Positions 9,313 to 16,979 of a DNA stretch of 64,000 nucleotides are shown here, piece by piece. Within the stretch, counting starts at the first letter, position 1, and every line of letters begins with the position of its first letter. Source of the DNA: Rhodobacter sp. (GTDB taxonomy: Bacteria; Pseudomonadota; Alphaproteobacteria; Rhodobacterales; Rhodobacteraceae); the NCBI GenBank assembly GCA_030065095.1, contig JASJDP010000003.1, positions 42,858-106,857 of the forward strand. The letters are read 5' to 3'. The notes below the pieces were generated by a model, which was given only the letters and a program-made list of their open reading frames with translations, was not told the DNA's origin and searched no databases. A program made the position numbers and the translations under genes.

Positions 9313-9948
9313 ATGACCATGAAACTCTACTGCTTCGGCGAATCCGGCAATTCCTACAAGGCGGCGCTGACCATGGAACTGTCCGGTCTCGACTGGGAGC
9401 CGGTGTTCGTCGATTTCTTCAATGGCGAGGCGCGCAGCGACACTTACCGCAAGACCGTCAACGACATGGGCGAAGTCCCGGTTCTGGTCGACGGCGACGT
9501 CAAGCTCAGCCAGTCCGGCGCGATCCAGCAGTACATCACCGACAAGACCGGCATGCTCGGCGGACGGCCGGAGGATAAATACGAGGTCCTGCGCTGGGTT
9601 TTCTGGGACAACCACAAGATGTCGTCCCAGGCCGGCGTCACCCGGTTTCTGCTGAATTTCCTGCCCGAGGAAAAACGCCCGCTGGAGGCCATCGCATTTT
9701 TGCAGGGCCGGCTCGATGCCGCCTGTGACGTGCTCGACAAGGCGCTGGCGGGCCGCGACTGGCTGGTCGGAGACGGCATCACCGTCGCCGACATCTCGTG
9801 CTGCGCCTATCTCTACTACCCCGAACCCTTCGGCTTCGCCCGCGGCGACTGGGCCCATATCGACGGCTGGCTCGACCGCATCGCGGCCACGCCCGGCTGG
9901 AAACACCCCTATGACCTGATGCCCGGACACCCGTCGGACCGGGCCTGA
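9313..9948 (+). CDS. Glutathione S-transferase family protein
   Basis: A 211-residue cytoplasmic two-domain protein. The N-terminal thioredoxin-fold domain begins MKLYCFGESGNSYKAALTMEL and contains the cis-proline MGEVPVLVDGDVKLSQSGAIQQYI segment that binds glutathione. The C-terminal helical domain contains WLVGDGITVADISCCAYLYY, matching the N-capping box of GSTs. Start ATG 9313 fits the family N-terminus. Its place within the beta-oxidation block suggests detoxification of electrophilic intermediates, but direct evidence is lacking. Seventeen bases separate it from the thiolase gene. Confidence 0.9.
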   Translation: MTMKLYCFGESGNSYKAALTMELSGLDWEPVFVDFFNGEARSDTYRKTVNDMGEVPVLVDGDVKLSQSGAIQQYITDKTGMLGGRPEDKYEVLRWVFWDNHKMSSQAGVTRFLLNFLPEEKRPLEAIAFLQGRLDAACDVLDKALAGRDWLVGDGITVADISCCAYLYYPEPFGFARGDWAHIDGWLDRIAATPGWKHPYDLMPGHPSDRA

Positions 9949-9964
9949 CGAAAGGACGACCCCC

Positions 9965-11176
9965 ATGGAAGACGCCTATATCTACGACGCCGTACGCTCG
10001 CCCCGCGGCAAGGGCCGCAAGGACGGTTCGCTGCACGAGGTGACCGCCGCGAAACTCAGCGCCGACGTGCTGAACGCGATGAAGGCCCGGAATGATCTTG
10101 ACGGTCACGCGGTCGAGGATGTGATCTGGGGCAACGTCACCCAGGTCGCCGAACAGGGCGGCTGTCTGGCGCGCACCGCGGTTCTGGCCTCGGATCTCGA
10201 CGAGTCGATCCCCGGCGTGTCGATCAACCGCTTCTGCGCCTCTGGGCTGGAGGCCGTCAACATGGCCGCAAATCAGGTCCGGGGCGGCGCGGGCGACGCC
10301 TATATCGCGGGCGGGGTGGAGATGATGGGCCGCGTGCCGATGGGCAGCGACGGCGCCGCCATCGCCGCCGATCCGACGCTGGCGATGAAGACCTATTTCG
10401 TGCCCCAGGGCATCAGCAGCGACATCATCGCGACCGAATACGGTTTCACCCGCGACATGGCCGACGAACTGGCCGTGCGCAGTCAGAAGCGGGCCAAGGC
10501 CGCCTGGGACGACGGCCGGTTCGACAAATCCGTCATCGAAATCAAGGACCTCAACGGCCTGCCGATCCTGGCCCATGACGAATACATGCGCCCCCAGACC
10601 GACATGCAGTCGCTCGGCGCGCTGAAGCCCAGCTTCAAGGATATGGGCGAGGTGATGCCCGGCTTCGACAAGATCGCGCTGATGAAGTACCCGCATCTGG
10701 AGAAGATCGAGCATATCCACCATGCCGGCAATTCCAGCGGCATCGTCGACGGCGCGGCCGCGGTTCTTATAGGCAACAAGGCCTATGGCGAAAAGCACGG
10801 GCTGACCCCCCGCGCCCGGATCAAGGCCACCGCCAAGATCGGCACCGATCCGACGATCATGCTGACCGGCCCGGTGCCGGTGACCCAGAAGATCCTGGCC
10901 GAAACGGGCATGGAGATCGGCGATATCGACCTTTTCGAGGTCAACGAGGCCTTCGCCTCGGTCGTCCTGCGCTTCATGCAGGCCTTCGAGGTCGACCCCG
11001 AGGTTGTTAACGTCAACGGCGGTTCGATCGCCATGGGCCACCCGCTGGGCGCGACTGGCGCGATCATCCTCGGCACGCTTCTCGACGAGATGGAGCGGTC
11101 GGACCGCGAAACCGGCCTTGCCACGCTCTGCATCGGGTCGGGAATGGGGGCTGCCACTGTGATCGAGCGGGTCTGA
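9965..11176 (+). CDS. Acetyl-CoA C-acyltransferase (thiolase, FadA-type)
   Basis: A 403-residue thiolase that cleaves 3-ketoacyl-CoA in the last step of beta-oxidation. The nucleophile is Cys91 in SINRFCASGLEAVN. The second active-site set is NEAFASVV, His359 in SIAMGHPLGATG and Cys389 in CIGSGMG. Length and motifs are standard. Its stop (TGA) shares a base with the cupin start (TGATG). Placement two genes before the FadB-type protein shows the two form the usual beta-oxidation pair, although they are split by a cupin and two tiny reading frames. Confidence 0.95.
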   Translation: MEDAYIYDAVRSPRGKGRKDGSLHEVTAAKLSADVLNAMKARNDLDGHAVEDVIWGNVTQVAEQGGCLARTAVLASDLDESIPGVSINRFCASGLEAVNMAANQVRGGAGDAYIAGGVEMMGRVPMGSDGAAIAADPTLAMKTYFVPQGISSDIIATEYGFTRDMADELAVRSQKRAKAAWDDGRFDKSVIEIKDLNGLPILAHDEYMRPQTDMQSLGALKPSFKDMGEVMPGFDKIALMKYPHLEKIEHIHHAGNSSGIVDGAAAVLIGNKAYGEKHGLTPRARIKATAKIGTDPTIMLTGPVPVTQKILAETGMEIGDIDLFEVNEAFASVVLRFMQAFEVDPEVVNVNGGSIAMGHPLGATGAIILGTLLDEMERSDRETGLATLCIGSGMGAATVIERV

Positions 11177-11646
11177 TGCCCAAGATCGACACCGCGAAGG
11201 TCACGTTCAGCAAGGCGTCGTCCTACCCCGAACCCTATGCCTCGATGATGTCCGGCCGCGGCTATCTGCGTCTGGGCGATGCGGGCGGACTGACCCAGTT
11301 CGGGGCCAATATCACGGTTCTGGATCCCGGCGGCATGTCGTCCATGCGGCACTGGCATGTGCACCAGGACGAGTTCGTGATGGTCACCGAGGGCGAGGTG
11401 GTCCTGGTCGAGGATCAGGGCGAGACCGTGATGCATCCCGGCGACTGCGCGGCCTTTCCGGCGGGCGTCGCGAACGGGCACCATTTCGTCAACCGCACCG
11501 GGGCCGAGGCGCGGTTTCTGGTGATCGGCACCCGCACGGATCACGAAATCGGCCATTATTCCGATGTCGACATGATGGTCGAGGACAAGGACGGCGTCAT
11601 GCGCTTTACCAAGCGCGACGGCACATTGCTCAGGGAGGTCAAATGA
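11176..11646 (+). CDS. Cupin domain-containing protein
   Basis: A 156-residue single-domain cupin. The two conserved motifs are visible: MSSMRHWHVHQDEFVMVTEGEV (two histidines and a glutamate that would bind a metal) and PGDCAAFPAGVANGHHFVNRT (third histidine). C-terminal residues IGHYSDVDMMVEDKDGVMRFTKRDG resemble the tail found in many Rhodobacteraceae cupins of unknown role. It is translationally coupled to the thiolase upstream and to a 37-codon frame downstream. Substrate and reaction unknown; a dioxygenase, isomerase or small-molecule binding role are all possible for the fold. Confidence 0.85.
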   Translation: MPKIDTAKVTFSKASSYPEPYASMMSGRGYLRLGDAGGLTQFGANITVLDPGGMSSMRHWHVHQDEFVMVTEGEVVLVEDQGETVMHPGDCAAFPAGVANGHHFVNRTGAEARFLVIGTRTDHEIGHYSDVDMMVEDKDGVMRFTKRDGTLLREVK

Positions 11647-11756
11647 CCGCGCCGACCGCTACGCCCGACGACCCAGCCACCGTGCCGGCCGCCATGATCG
11701 TCAACGGCCAAAGCCGCATCCTCTGGAGCCGCACCACCGTAAAGGCCCGGCCATGA
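11643..11756 (+). CDS. Tiny coupled reading frame (37 aa)
   Basis: Starts with an ATG that overlaps the cupin stop (ATGA) and ends with a TGA that overlaps the ATG of the next tiny frame (ATGA at 11753-11756). The translation is MTAPTATPDDPATVPAAMIV followed by NGQSRILWSRTTVKARP; no motif is recognised. The double ATGA coupling is unusual and is the main support. It may be a real microprotein or only a device that carries ribosomes from the cupin gene to the fadB-like gene. Confidence 0.4.
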   Translation: MTAPTATPDDPATVPAAMIVNGQSRILWSRTTVKARP

Positions 11757-11833
11757 CTCACATCGCATTCCCCGGCGGGCCGTCCTTGCGCCCTGCCCCC
11801 GTTTTCCCGCCTTCCGAAGGAGCCGCAGAATGA
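11753..11833 (+). CDS. Tiny coupled reading frame (26 aa)
   Basis: Runs from the ATGA overlap at 11753 to a TGA that overlaps the FadB-type start at 11830 (again ATGA). The translation is MTHIAFPGGPSLRPAPVFPP followed by SEGAAE. The ribosome-binding site of the next gene (GAAGGAG) lies within it. No homology is apparent. It closes an unbroken chain of overlapping start and stop codons from thiolase to the FadB-type gene. Confidence 0.35.
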   Translation: MTHIAFPGGPSLRPAPVFPPSEGAAE

Positions 11834-14037
11834 CCGAATTCACCTATGCCGTCGACGCCGACGGCGTCGCCACCATCACCTGGGACGTGCCCGGCAAGTC
11901 GATGAACGTGATGTCCATTGAGGGCTCCAAACAGATGCTGGGCTTTATCGATGACGCGCTTGCCGACGACGCCGTCAAGGGTGTCGTCATCACCTCGGCC
12001 AAGCCGGATTTCGCCGGCGGCATGGATCTCAACGTGCTGGCGGAAATCAGGAACGCCGCGGGCGACAACCCGGCGGCGGGGTTGTTCAACTGGCTGCTGC
12101 AGACCCATGACGGCCTGCGCAAGATCGAACGTGCCGGGATGGACCCCAAGACCCTGAAGGGCGGCAAGCCCATCGCCTGTGCTTTGCCCGGCACCGCGCT
12201 TGGCATCGGCTACGAGATCGCGCTGACCACGCACCGCATCTTCGCCGCCGACAATCCCAAGGCGAAGATCGGCCTGCCCGAGATCATGGTCGGCCTCTTT
12301 CCCGGCGCCGGCGGCACCACGCGCCTGGTGCGCAAGCTGGGCGCCATGGCGGCCTCTCCCTACCTGCTGGAGGGCAAGCTGCTCGATCCTGCGAAGGCCA
12401 AGTCCGCCGGTCTGATCGATGAAGTGGTCCCGGCAGAGGATCTGCTCGCACGGGCCAAGGACTGGGTCCTGGCGGCCAAGGATGCCGATCTGGTGAAACC
12501 CTGGGATCAAAAGGGCTACAAGATGCCCGGCGGCACGCCCTATCACCCGTCGGGATACATGACCTATGTCGGCGCCGCCGCGATGGTTCACGGCAAGACC
12601 CAGGGCGTCTACCCCGCCGCCAAGGCGCTGCTGGCCGCCGCCTATGAAGGCGCGTTGGTGCCTTTCGATACCGCACTGAAAATCGAGGCGCGGCATTTCA
12701 CCTCCGTGCTGATGAACCCGTCCTCCAGCGCGATGATCCGCTCGCTCTTCGTCAACAAGGGTGCGCTGGAAAAGGGTGCCGTGCGCCCGGTCGGCGTGCC
12801 CGATCAGACGGTGCGGAAGATCGGCGTGCTGGGCGCGGGCATGATGGGGGCCGGTATCGCGCTGGTCTCGGCGCTGGCCGGCATCGAGGTGGTGCTGATC
12901 GACCAGAGCCAGGAGGCCGCCGACCGCGGCAAGGCCTATACCGAAGCCCACATGGACAAGGGCATCCAGCGCCGCAAGGCGACGCCCGAGAAGAAGACCG
13001 AGGTCGAGGGGCGCATCACCGCGACCACCGATCTGCAGGCGCTGCAGGGCTGCGACCTGATCGTCGAGGCGGTGTTCGAGGATCCGGCCGTCAAGGCCGA
13101 GATGACCCGGAAGGTCGAGGCGATCATCCCTGCCGACTGCATCTTCGCCACCAACACCTCGACCCTGCCGATCACCGACCTGGCCAAGGCCAGCCAGAAG
13201 CCCGACCAGTTCATCGGTATCCATTTCTTCTCGCCCGTCGACAAGATGATGCTGGTCGAGATCATCAAGGGCAAGGAAACCGGCGACCGTGCGGTCGCCA
13301 AGGCGCTGGATTTCGTGCGCCAGATCAAGAAGACGCCCATCGTCGTCCACGACGCGCGGTTCTTCTACGCCAACCGCTGCATCATTCCCTACATCAACGA
13401 GGGCGTGCGCATGGTCGGCGAGGGGGTCGAACCGGCGCTGATCGAACATGCCGCACAGATGCTGGGCTTCCCCGTCGGGCCGCTGCAGCTCAACGACGAG
13501 ACCTCGATCGATCTCGGCGTGAAGATCGCCAAGGCGACCAAGGCCGCGCTTGGCGACGCCTATGACGGCGGCGCGGACCATGTGCTGTTCTGGCTGTTTG
13601 AAGAGGGCCGGCTGGGCCGGAAGTCGAAGGCCGGGTATTATGACTATGACGACGCCGGCAAGCGCGCCGGCCTTTGGCAGGGCCTGCGCGACAAGTTCGG
13701 CACGGCAGGCGCCGATCAGCCGGACCTGCACGAGGTGCAGCACCGGCTGATGATGGCGCAAGTGCTGGAAGCCGTCCGCGCACTGGAGGAAAACGTGCTG
13801 ATGGACATCCGCGAGGGCGATGTCGGCGCGATCCTCGGCTGGGGCTTCGCGCCGTGGTCCGGCGGACCGTTCAGCTGGCTCGACATGATCGGCGCGGCGA
13901 AGGCGGTCGAGATCTGCGACGCGCTCGAGGCGCGCCACGGGGCCCGCTTCAAGGCGCCCGACCTGCTACGGGATGTCGCTGCGAAGGGCGATGGTTTCTA
14001 CGCCCGCTTCGCCGTTCAGGAAAAGACCGCGGCGTAA
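11830..14037 (+). CDS. fadB: FadB-type enoyl-CoA hydratase/3-hydroxyacyl-CoA dehydrogenase
   Basis: A 735-residue bifunctional beta-oxidation enzyme, cytoplasmic, likely complexed with the thiolase. Residues 1-300 form the crotonase domain (oxyanion segment GKPIACALPGTALGIGYEIAL, catalytic region KIGLPEIMVGLFPGAGGTTRL). Around residue 331 the NAD-binding KIGVLGAGMMGAGIA begins the dehydrogenase domain, with DLIVEAVFED, NTSTLPIT and the catalytic IGIHFFSPVDKM. Two C-terminal helical domains follow (NRCIIPYINEG, AILGWGFAPWSGGPFSW). Preceded by a good GAAGGAG box. Its last 22 bases overlap the end of the convergent Hint gene. Confidence 0.95.
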   Translation: MTEFTYAVDADGVATITWDVPGKSMNVMSIEGSKQMLGFIDDALADDAVKGVVITSAKPDFAGGMDLNVLAEIRNAAGDNPAAGLFNWLLQTHDGLRKIERAGMDPKTLKGGKPIACALPGTALGIGYEIALTTHRIFAADNPKAKIGLPEIMVGLFPGAGGTTRLVRKLGAMAASPYLLEGKLLDPAKAKSAGLIDEVVPAEDLLARAKDWVLAAKDADLVKPWDQKGYKMPGGTPYHPSGYMTYVGAAAMVHGKTQGVYPAAKALLAAAYEGALVPFDTALKIEARHFTSVLMNPSSSAMIRSLFVNKGALEKGAVRPVGVPDQTVRKIGVLGAGMMGAGIALVSALAGIEVVLIDQSQEAADRGKAYTEAHMDKGIQRRKATPEKKTEVEGRITATTDLQALQGCDLIVEAVFEDPAVKAEMTRKVEAIIPADCIFATNTSTLPITDLAKASQKPDQFIGIHFFSPVDKMMLVEIIKGKETGDRAVAKALDFVRQIKKTPIVVHDARFFYANRCIIPYINEGVRMVGEGVEPALIEHAAQMLGFPVGPLQLNDETSIDLGVKIAKATKAALGDAYDGGADHVLFWLFEEGRLGRKSKAGYYDYDDAGKRAGLWQGLRDKFGTAGADQPDLHEVQHRLMMAQVLEAVRALEENVLMDIREGDVGAILGWGFAPWSGGPFSWLDMIGAAKAVEICDALEARHGARFKAPDLLRDVAAKGDGFYARFAVQEKTAA

Positions 14038-14744
14038 CCGGGCAGCACCTGGCTCGCGGGAGTGTTCGCGGGGGTCCAATCCCCCGCGACGGCATCCTCG
14101 TCGCGCAGGCATTCCAACAGCAGGGCGGCTTCGTCGCACGTCAGGACCTCGTAGCCCGTGGCTTTGCACGCGCCGTCCAGCGTGGCGATCTCGAGCCCCT
14201 GGGCGCTGGGGCAGTGCACCAGCGCACCCGCATTGGCGAACACAATCTCGTCCTCGTCGAAATGCAGCTGGATCACGTCCAGCGCCACCGTCTCGGGCAC
14301 CACGCGTTCGATGCCGCGGAACCCGTCGAGATCGGCCGCCCTGACCAGCGTGAAGGGGTCGCCATAGAGCAGATCCGCCGCGTCGCTTTCCAGCATGACC
14401 GACTGTTCCGGCAGCACGGTCATTTCCTGCTGATTGCCAAGCGCGCCCGCAGGAACCCGCAGCGGCCACAAAATCCTCGGACAACGATCGTCGGAACTCC
14501 ACAGCCGCCCGCGCGTCACTTCGCGCACCGGCCGCAGGCCACGGTCGAAGGTCAGAACCAGATCACCCTTGGCAATCGCCTCGGCCGGGCGCCAGCCGAT
14601 GGCCGTAGCGACCCAGGTGCCCGCCACCAGCCCGGCGGCAACGCCGTGCATGTCGGATTTCGTATATCCGCCCCAGCCGCCACCGATCTCCTGCCGGTGT
14701 AGGGCGGGGTGACCGCCGAACAATATCGTCTTCAGTCCAAACAT
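14016..14744 (-). CDS. Hint (hedgehog/intein) domain-containing protein
   Basis: A 242-residue protein with a stand-alone Hint_2-type domain. Visible: LVAGTWVATAIGWRPAEAIAKGDLVLTFDRGLRPVREVTRGRLW, the classic Hint start, and VPAGALGNQQEMTVLPEQSVML with a downstream FTLVRAADL stretch. The frame is open to 14828; ATG 14744 is chosen because GGTGGAG lies 6 bases upstream. The usual self-splicing cysteine or serine at the domain start (here the TWVAT context) and the C-terminal Asn are not evident, so processing is uncertain. Such proteins are common in Rhodobacteraceae; some are secreted. Function unknown. Confidence 0.8.
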   Translation of the reverse strand: MFGLKTILFGGHPALHRQEIGGGWGGYTKSDMHGVAAGLVAGTWVATAIGWRPAEAIAKGDLVLTFDRGLRPVREVTRGRLWSSDDRCPRILWPLRVPAGALGNQQEMTVLPEQSVMLESDAADLLYGDPFTLVRAADLDGFRGIERVVPETVALDVIQLHFDEDEIVFANAGALVHCPSAQGLEIATLDGACKATGYEVLTCDEAALLLECLRDEDAVAGDWTPANTPASQVLPGYAAVFS

Positions 14745-14921
14745 CTGCACCTCCACCGTGCCGTGTTTCATTTGGACTGCTCGATGAAATCGATAAACCA
14801 TGATTCTCAGGTCTAATTTTCGGCGCAATTCTGATGAAATTGCGGCGCTTTCCCGCCACAGGTCTCAATGAAAGGTAAATTGGCGGCAGTTGCGCCCGAT
14901 CCGAAACAATCGCCGTCCGTT

Positions 14922-15572
14922 TCAGCCGAACGCGTAGTCAAACCGCTCGATATCCTCCCGGCAGGCGTCGCCGACAAGCGCGGCCAGCGCATCGTCGTAA
15001 TAGATCCGGTAATCCCGCACCCGTTTCGAGACATTGAATGTCGAGAGGTCGTTCAGCCGAAAGCCAAGATGGGCCTCCACCGGTTCGAGATCCTCCGCCA
15101 GATGCTCCAGGCGAATGTACTGCGCAGGCCGCTCGGTGCCTTCTGCATCGGTCAGGTAGGTTCGGGCGGGCGCGGATCTGAACGACTCCCGCGTCGCGGG
15201 GTGCGCGGCGAATTCCGGAAATTCGGTCCGCCTTGCCAGCGTAACGGCCGGGTGCTCGAACGTCTGCCCGCGCAGCCAGTGAAAGTAGCTGACCATCCGG
15301 TCCCACGGGTTGCGCACCAGCGTGAACAGAAACATCCCGTCCAGTTCGTCCAGCGACACCAGCCCGTCGATATCCGCCAGCGTCGCATGTTTCCAAAGCC
15401 GCCCCGCGGTCGTCACGCCCTTCAGCCGGCGTCTGCGCTGCACCGCCTTGGGCGTGTCGCCGATCAGGATGTCGTCCTTCATCGCGCGCGCCTCCAGCGC
15501 CAGGCTCAGCGCAGTGCCGCCGGTCTTGGGGATATGCACGAAGATATAGCGCCGACCGCGCGAAATGATCAT
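14922..15572 (-). CDS. Sulfotransferase family protein
   Basis: A 216-residue PAPS-dependent sulfotransferase-like protein. The 5'-phosphosulfate loop is IFVHIPKTGGTAL near residue 10-22, and the 3'-phosphate binding segment is LFTLVRNPWDRMVSYFHWL around residue 83-101. The C-terminal part has YIRLEHLAEDLEPVEAHLGF and VRDYRIYYDD, typical of the sulfotransferase_2 family. Acceptor is probably a surface glycan or lipid, but this cannot be told from the window. It is a single gene with a large repeat-containing gap upstream (15573-15985). Confidence 0.88.
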   Translation of the reverse strand: MIISRGRRYIFVHIPKTGGTALSLALEARAMKDDILIGDTPKAVQRRRRLKGVTTAGRLWKHATLADIDGLVSLDELDGMFLFTLVRNPWDRMVSYFHWLRGQTFEHPAVTLARRTEFPEFAAHPATRESFRSAPARTYLTDAEGTERPAQYIRLEHLAEDLEPVEAHLGFRLNDLSTFNVSKRVRDYRIYYDDALAALVGDACREDIERFDYAFG

Positions 15573-15730
15573 AGGGCGTGCTTACTCCAAGCCCGGGGCC
15601 ATCGCCAGCACCGCCGGCATGGCGTTTCAAAGCGGCATGCGGAAGCGCCGCGTCGTAGCGGCCCCTTTCGCGTGCGGAGGGACAAGTGTGACCGGATGCG
15701 TGTTCGACCGGTTCTTGGCCTTGAGCCGCC

Positions 15731-15910
15731 GTTCGCAACCAGTCTTCAGGCGCGGAATCAAGGCCGTAGGCCGCCGCGCCATCGCCGACCCGCCCCGAAG
15801 GGGAGGCGATTTTCTGGCGGCGCGTATCGGATTGAGGTCGTTCGGACTTTGCCGGGATAAAACGAGCCGTTCAGAGGTTTGGTTCGCCTCCCCGCGGGTC
15901 GGCGATAGCG
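15731..15910 (+). repeat. Dispersed palindromic-end repeat, copy A (direct)
   Basis: First of four related copies. Inverted ends: CGCCATCGCCGACCCGC (15777-15793) and GCGGGTCGGCGATAGCG (15894-15910), 16 of 17 complementary. Outside the left arm lies GCGGAATCAAGGCCG; inside is a small CCCC-GAA-GGGG hairpin. The core carries GTCGTTCGGACTTTGC, GGGATAAA and CGAGCCGTTC, found in all copies. A TTGAGG (15832-15837) and GATAAA (15856-15861), 18 bases apart, resemble a sigma-70 promoter. Similarity continues some way beyond both ends. No reading frame is conserved among copies. It lies in the gap between the DMT transporter and sulfotransferase genes. Confidence 0.85.
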
Positions 15911-15985
15911 TGGATCCTCAAGGAGAATGCGACGTCCGCTCCAGGCCAAATCCGGCTTCGCAACCCCCTCTTGATGCACCGCATG

Positions 15986-16894
15986 TCAGCGCACCGACCG
16001 GGCCAGCACCGCACCCGACGCGATGATCAGCCCGATCCCGGCCGCCTGCACCCAATCCACCGTCTGTCCCCACAACGCATACCCCCAGACCGCCCCGAAG
16101 ATCAGAAGAACGTACTCAAAGACCGATACAAACGACGCCTCGGCCAACAGGTAGCCCCGGATGATCAACCCGACGCCCGCCACGGCGCCCAGTGCCTGCA
16201 CGGCCGTCAGCCCCAGAAACTCCCAGCCCGGCGTCACCCAGCCGCGCAGCAGAAAGCCCGCCTGCCCCGCCGGCACCTCGGGCTGCAACCAGGCCAGCAC
16301 CAGGCATCCGCCCGCCCCCCAGACCGCCATGACCGCAAAGAAGGCCGCCAGCAGGCCGAGCGTGCCTTCGTTCCCGCACCACCGCCGCGTCGCCATCGCC
16401 CCGCAGGCATAGAAGAACCCCGCCGCCACCGGCATCAAGGTCGCCGGCGACAGATCCTGCAGATCGGGTTTGAGCACCAAGACGACACCCGCGAAGCCGA
16501 CCAGCGCGGCCACGGCATTGGCCCCGGTCACACGGTCGGCCAGAAAGACCGCCGAGATCAGCAGGACGAAAATCGGCGCCGTGAACAGACCCGCCGCCGC
16601 CTGCGCCACCGGAAGAAAGGCCAGCGAACCGAAATAGAACACCATCGACACCGACACCAGCAGGCTGCGCCCCAAGACCGGCCACACCCGTCGTGGCCAG
16701 ATCCGCCGCCCCCCGAGCGCAGCGATCACGAAGATCACGGGCAGCGCCATCGCGGACCGCACCAGGTGAAACTGCCAGATGCCGCTGATCCCGGCCAACG
16801 CAAACACCAGATTGTCGATCAAGCCGATCAGCACCATGGCCGCAAGGATCGACCCGGCGGCGGAAAACGGTCTTTGGGTTGGCAGGCTGTCCAT
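15986..16894 (-). CDS. DMT superfamily (EamA-type) transporter
   Basis: A 302-residue, ten-helix inner-membrane protein of the drug/metabolite transporter superfamily with two EamA repeats. Typical stretches are SILAAMVLIGLIDNLVFALAG, the FYFGSLAFLPVAQAAAGLFTAPIFVLLISA helix pair, and the second-half VSVFEYVLLIFGAVWGY. ATG 16894 is preferred to the upstream frame because an AAGGGGG box lies in front. Substrate unknown (family members export amino acids or nucleosides). Divergent from the acyl-CoA synthetase gene, 85 bases apart. Confidence 0.9.
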   Translation of the reverse strand: MDSLPTQRPFSAAGSILAAMVLIGLIDNLVFALAGISGIWQFHLVRSAMALPVIFVIAALGGRRIWPRRVWPVLGRSLLVSVSMVFYFGSLAFLPVAQAAAGLFTAPIFVLLISAVFLADRVTGANAVAALVGFAGVVLVLKPDLQDLSPATLMPVAAGFFYACGAMATRRWCGNEGTLGLLAAFFAVMAVWGAGGCLVLAWLQPEVPAGQAGFLLRGWVTPGWEFLGLTAVQALGAVAGVGLIIRGYLLAEASFVSVFEYVLLIFGAVWGYALWGQTVDWVQAAGIGLIIASGAVLARSVR

Positions 16895-16979
16895 GCGCCC
16901 CCTTATTTCACCCTTTCCAATCCGCGCAACCGCGGTAAAACTCCCCTGCCTGTCGGGGACATCAAGGGGAGGACCGGCC

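Noticed and set aside
11758..13938. 726-codon open frame on the minus strand opposite the FadB-type gene
   Set aside because: It is an antisense shadow of a GC-rich, well-supported gene; the translation is rich in Arg, His and Gln and matches no family.
14016..14744. Intein inserted in a host protein
   Set aside because: The Hint domain stands alone with no extein sequence matching a known protein, and splicing residues are not evident.
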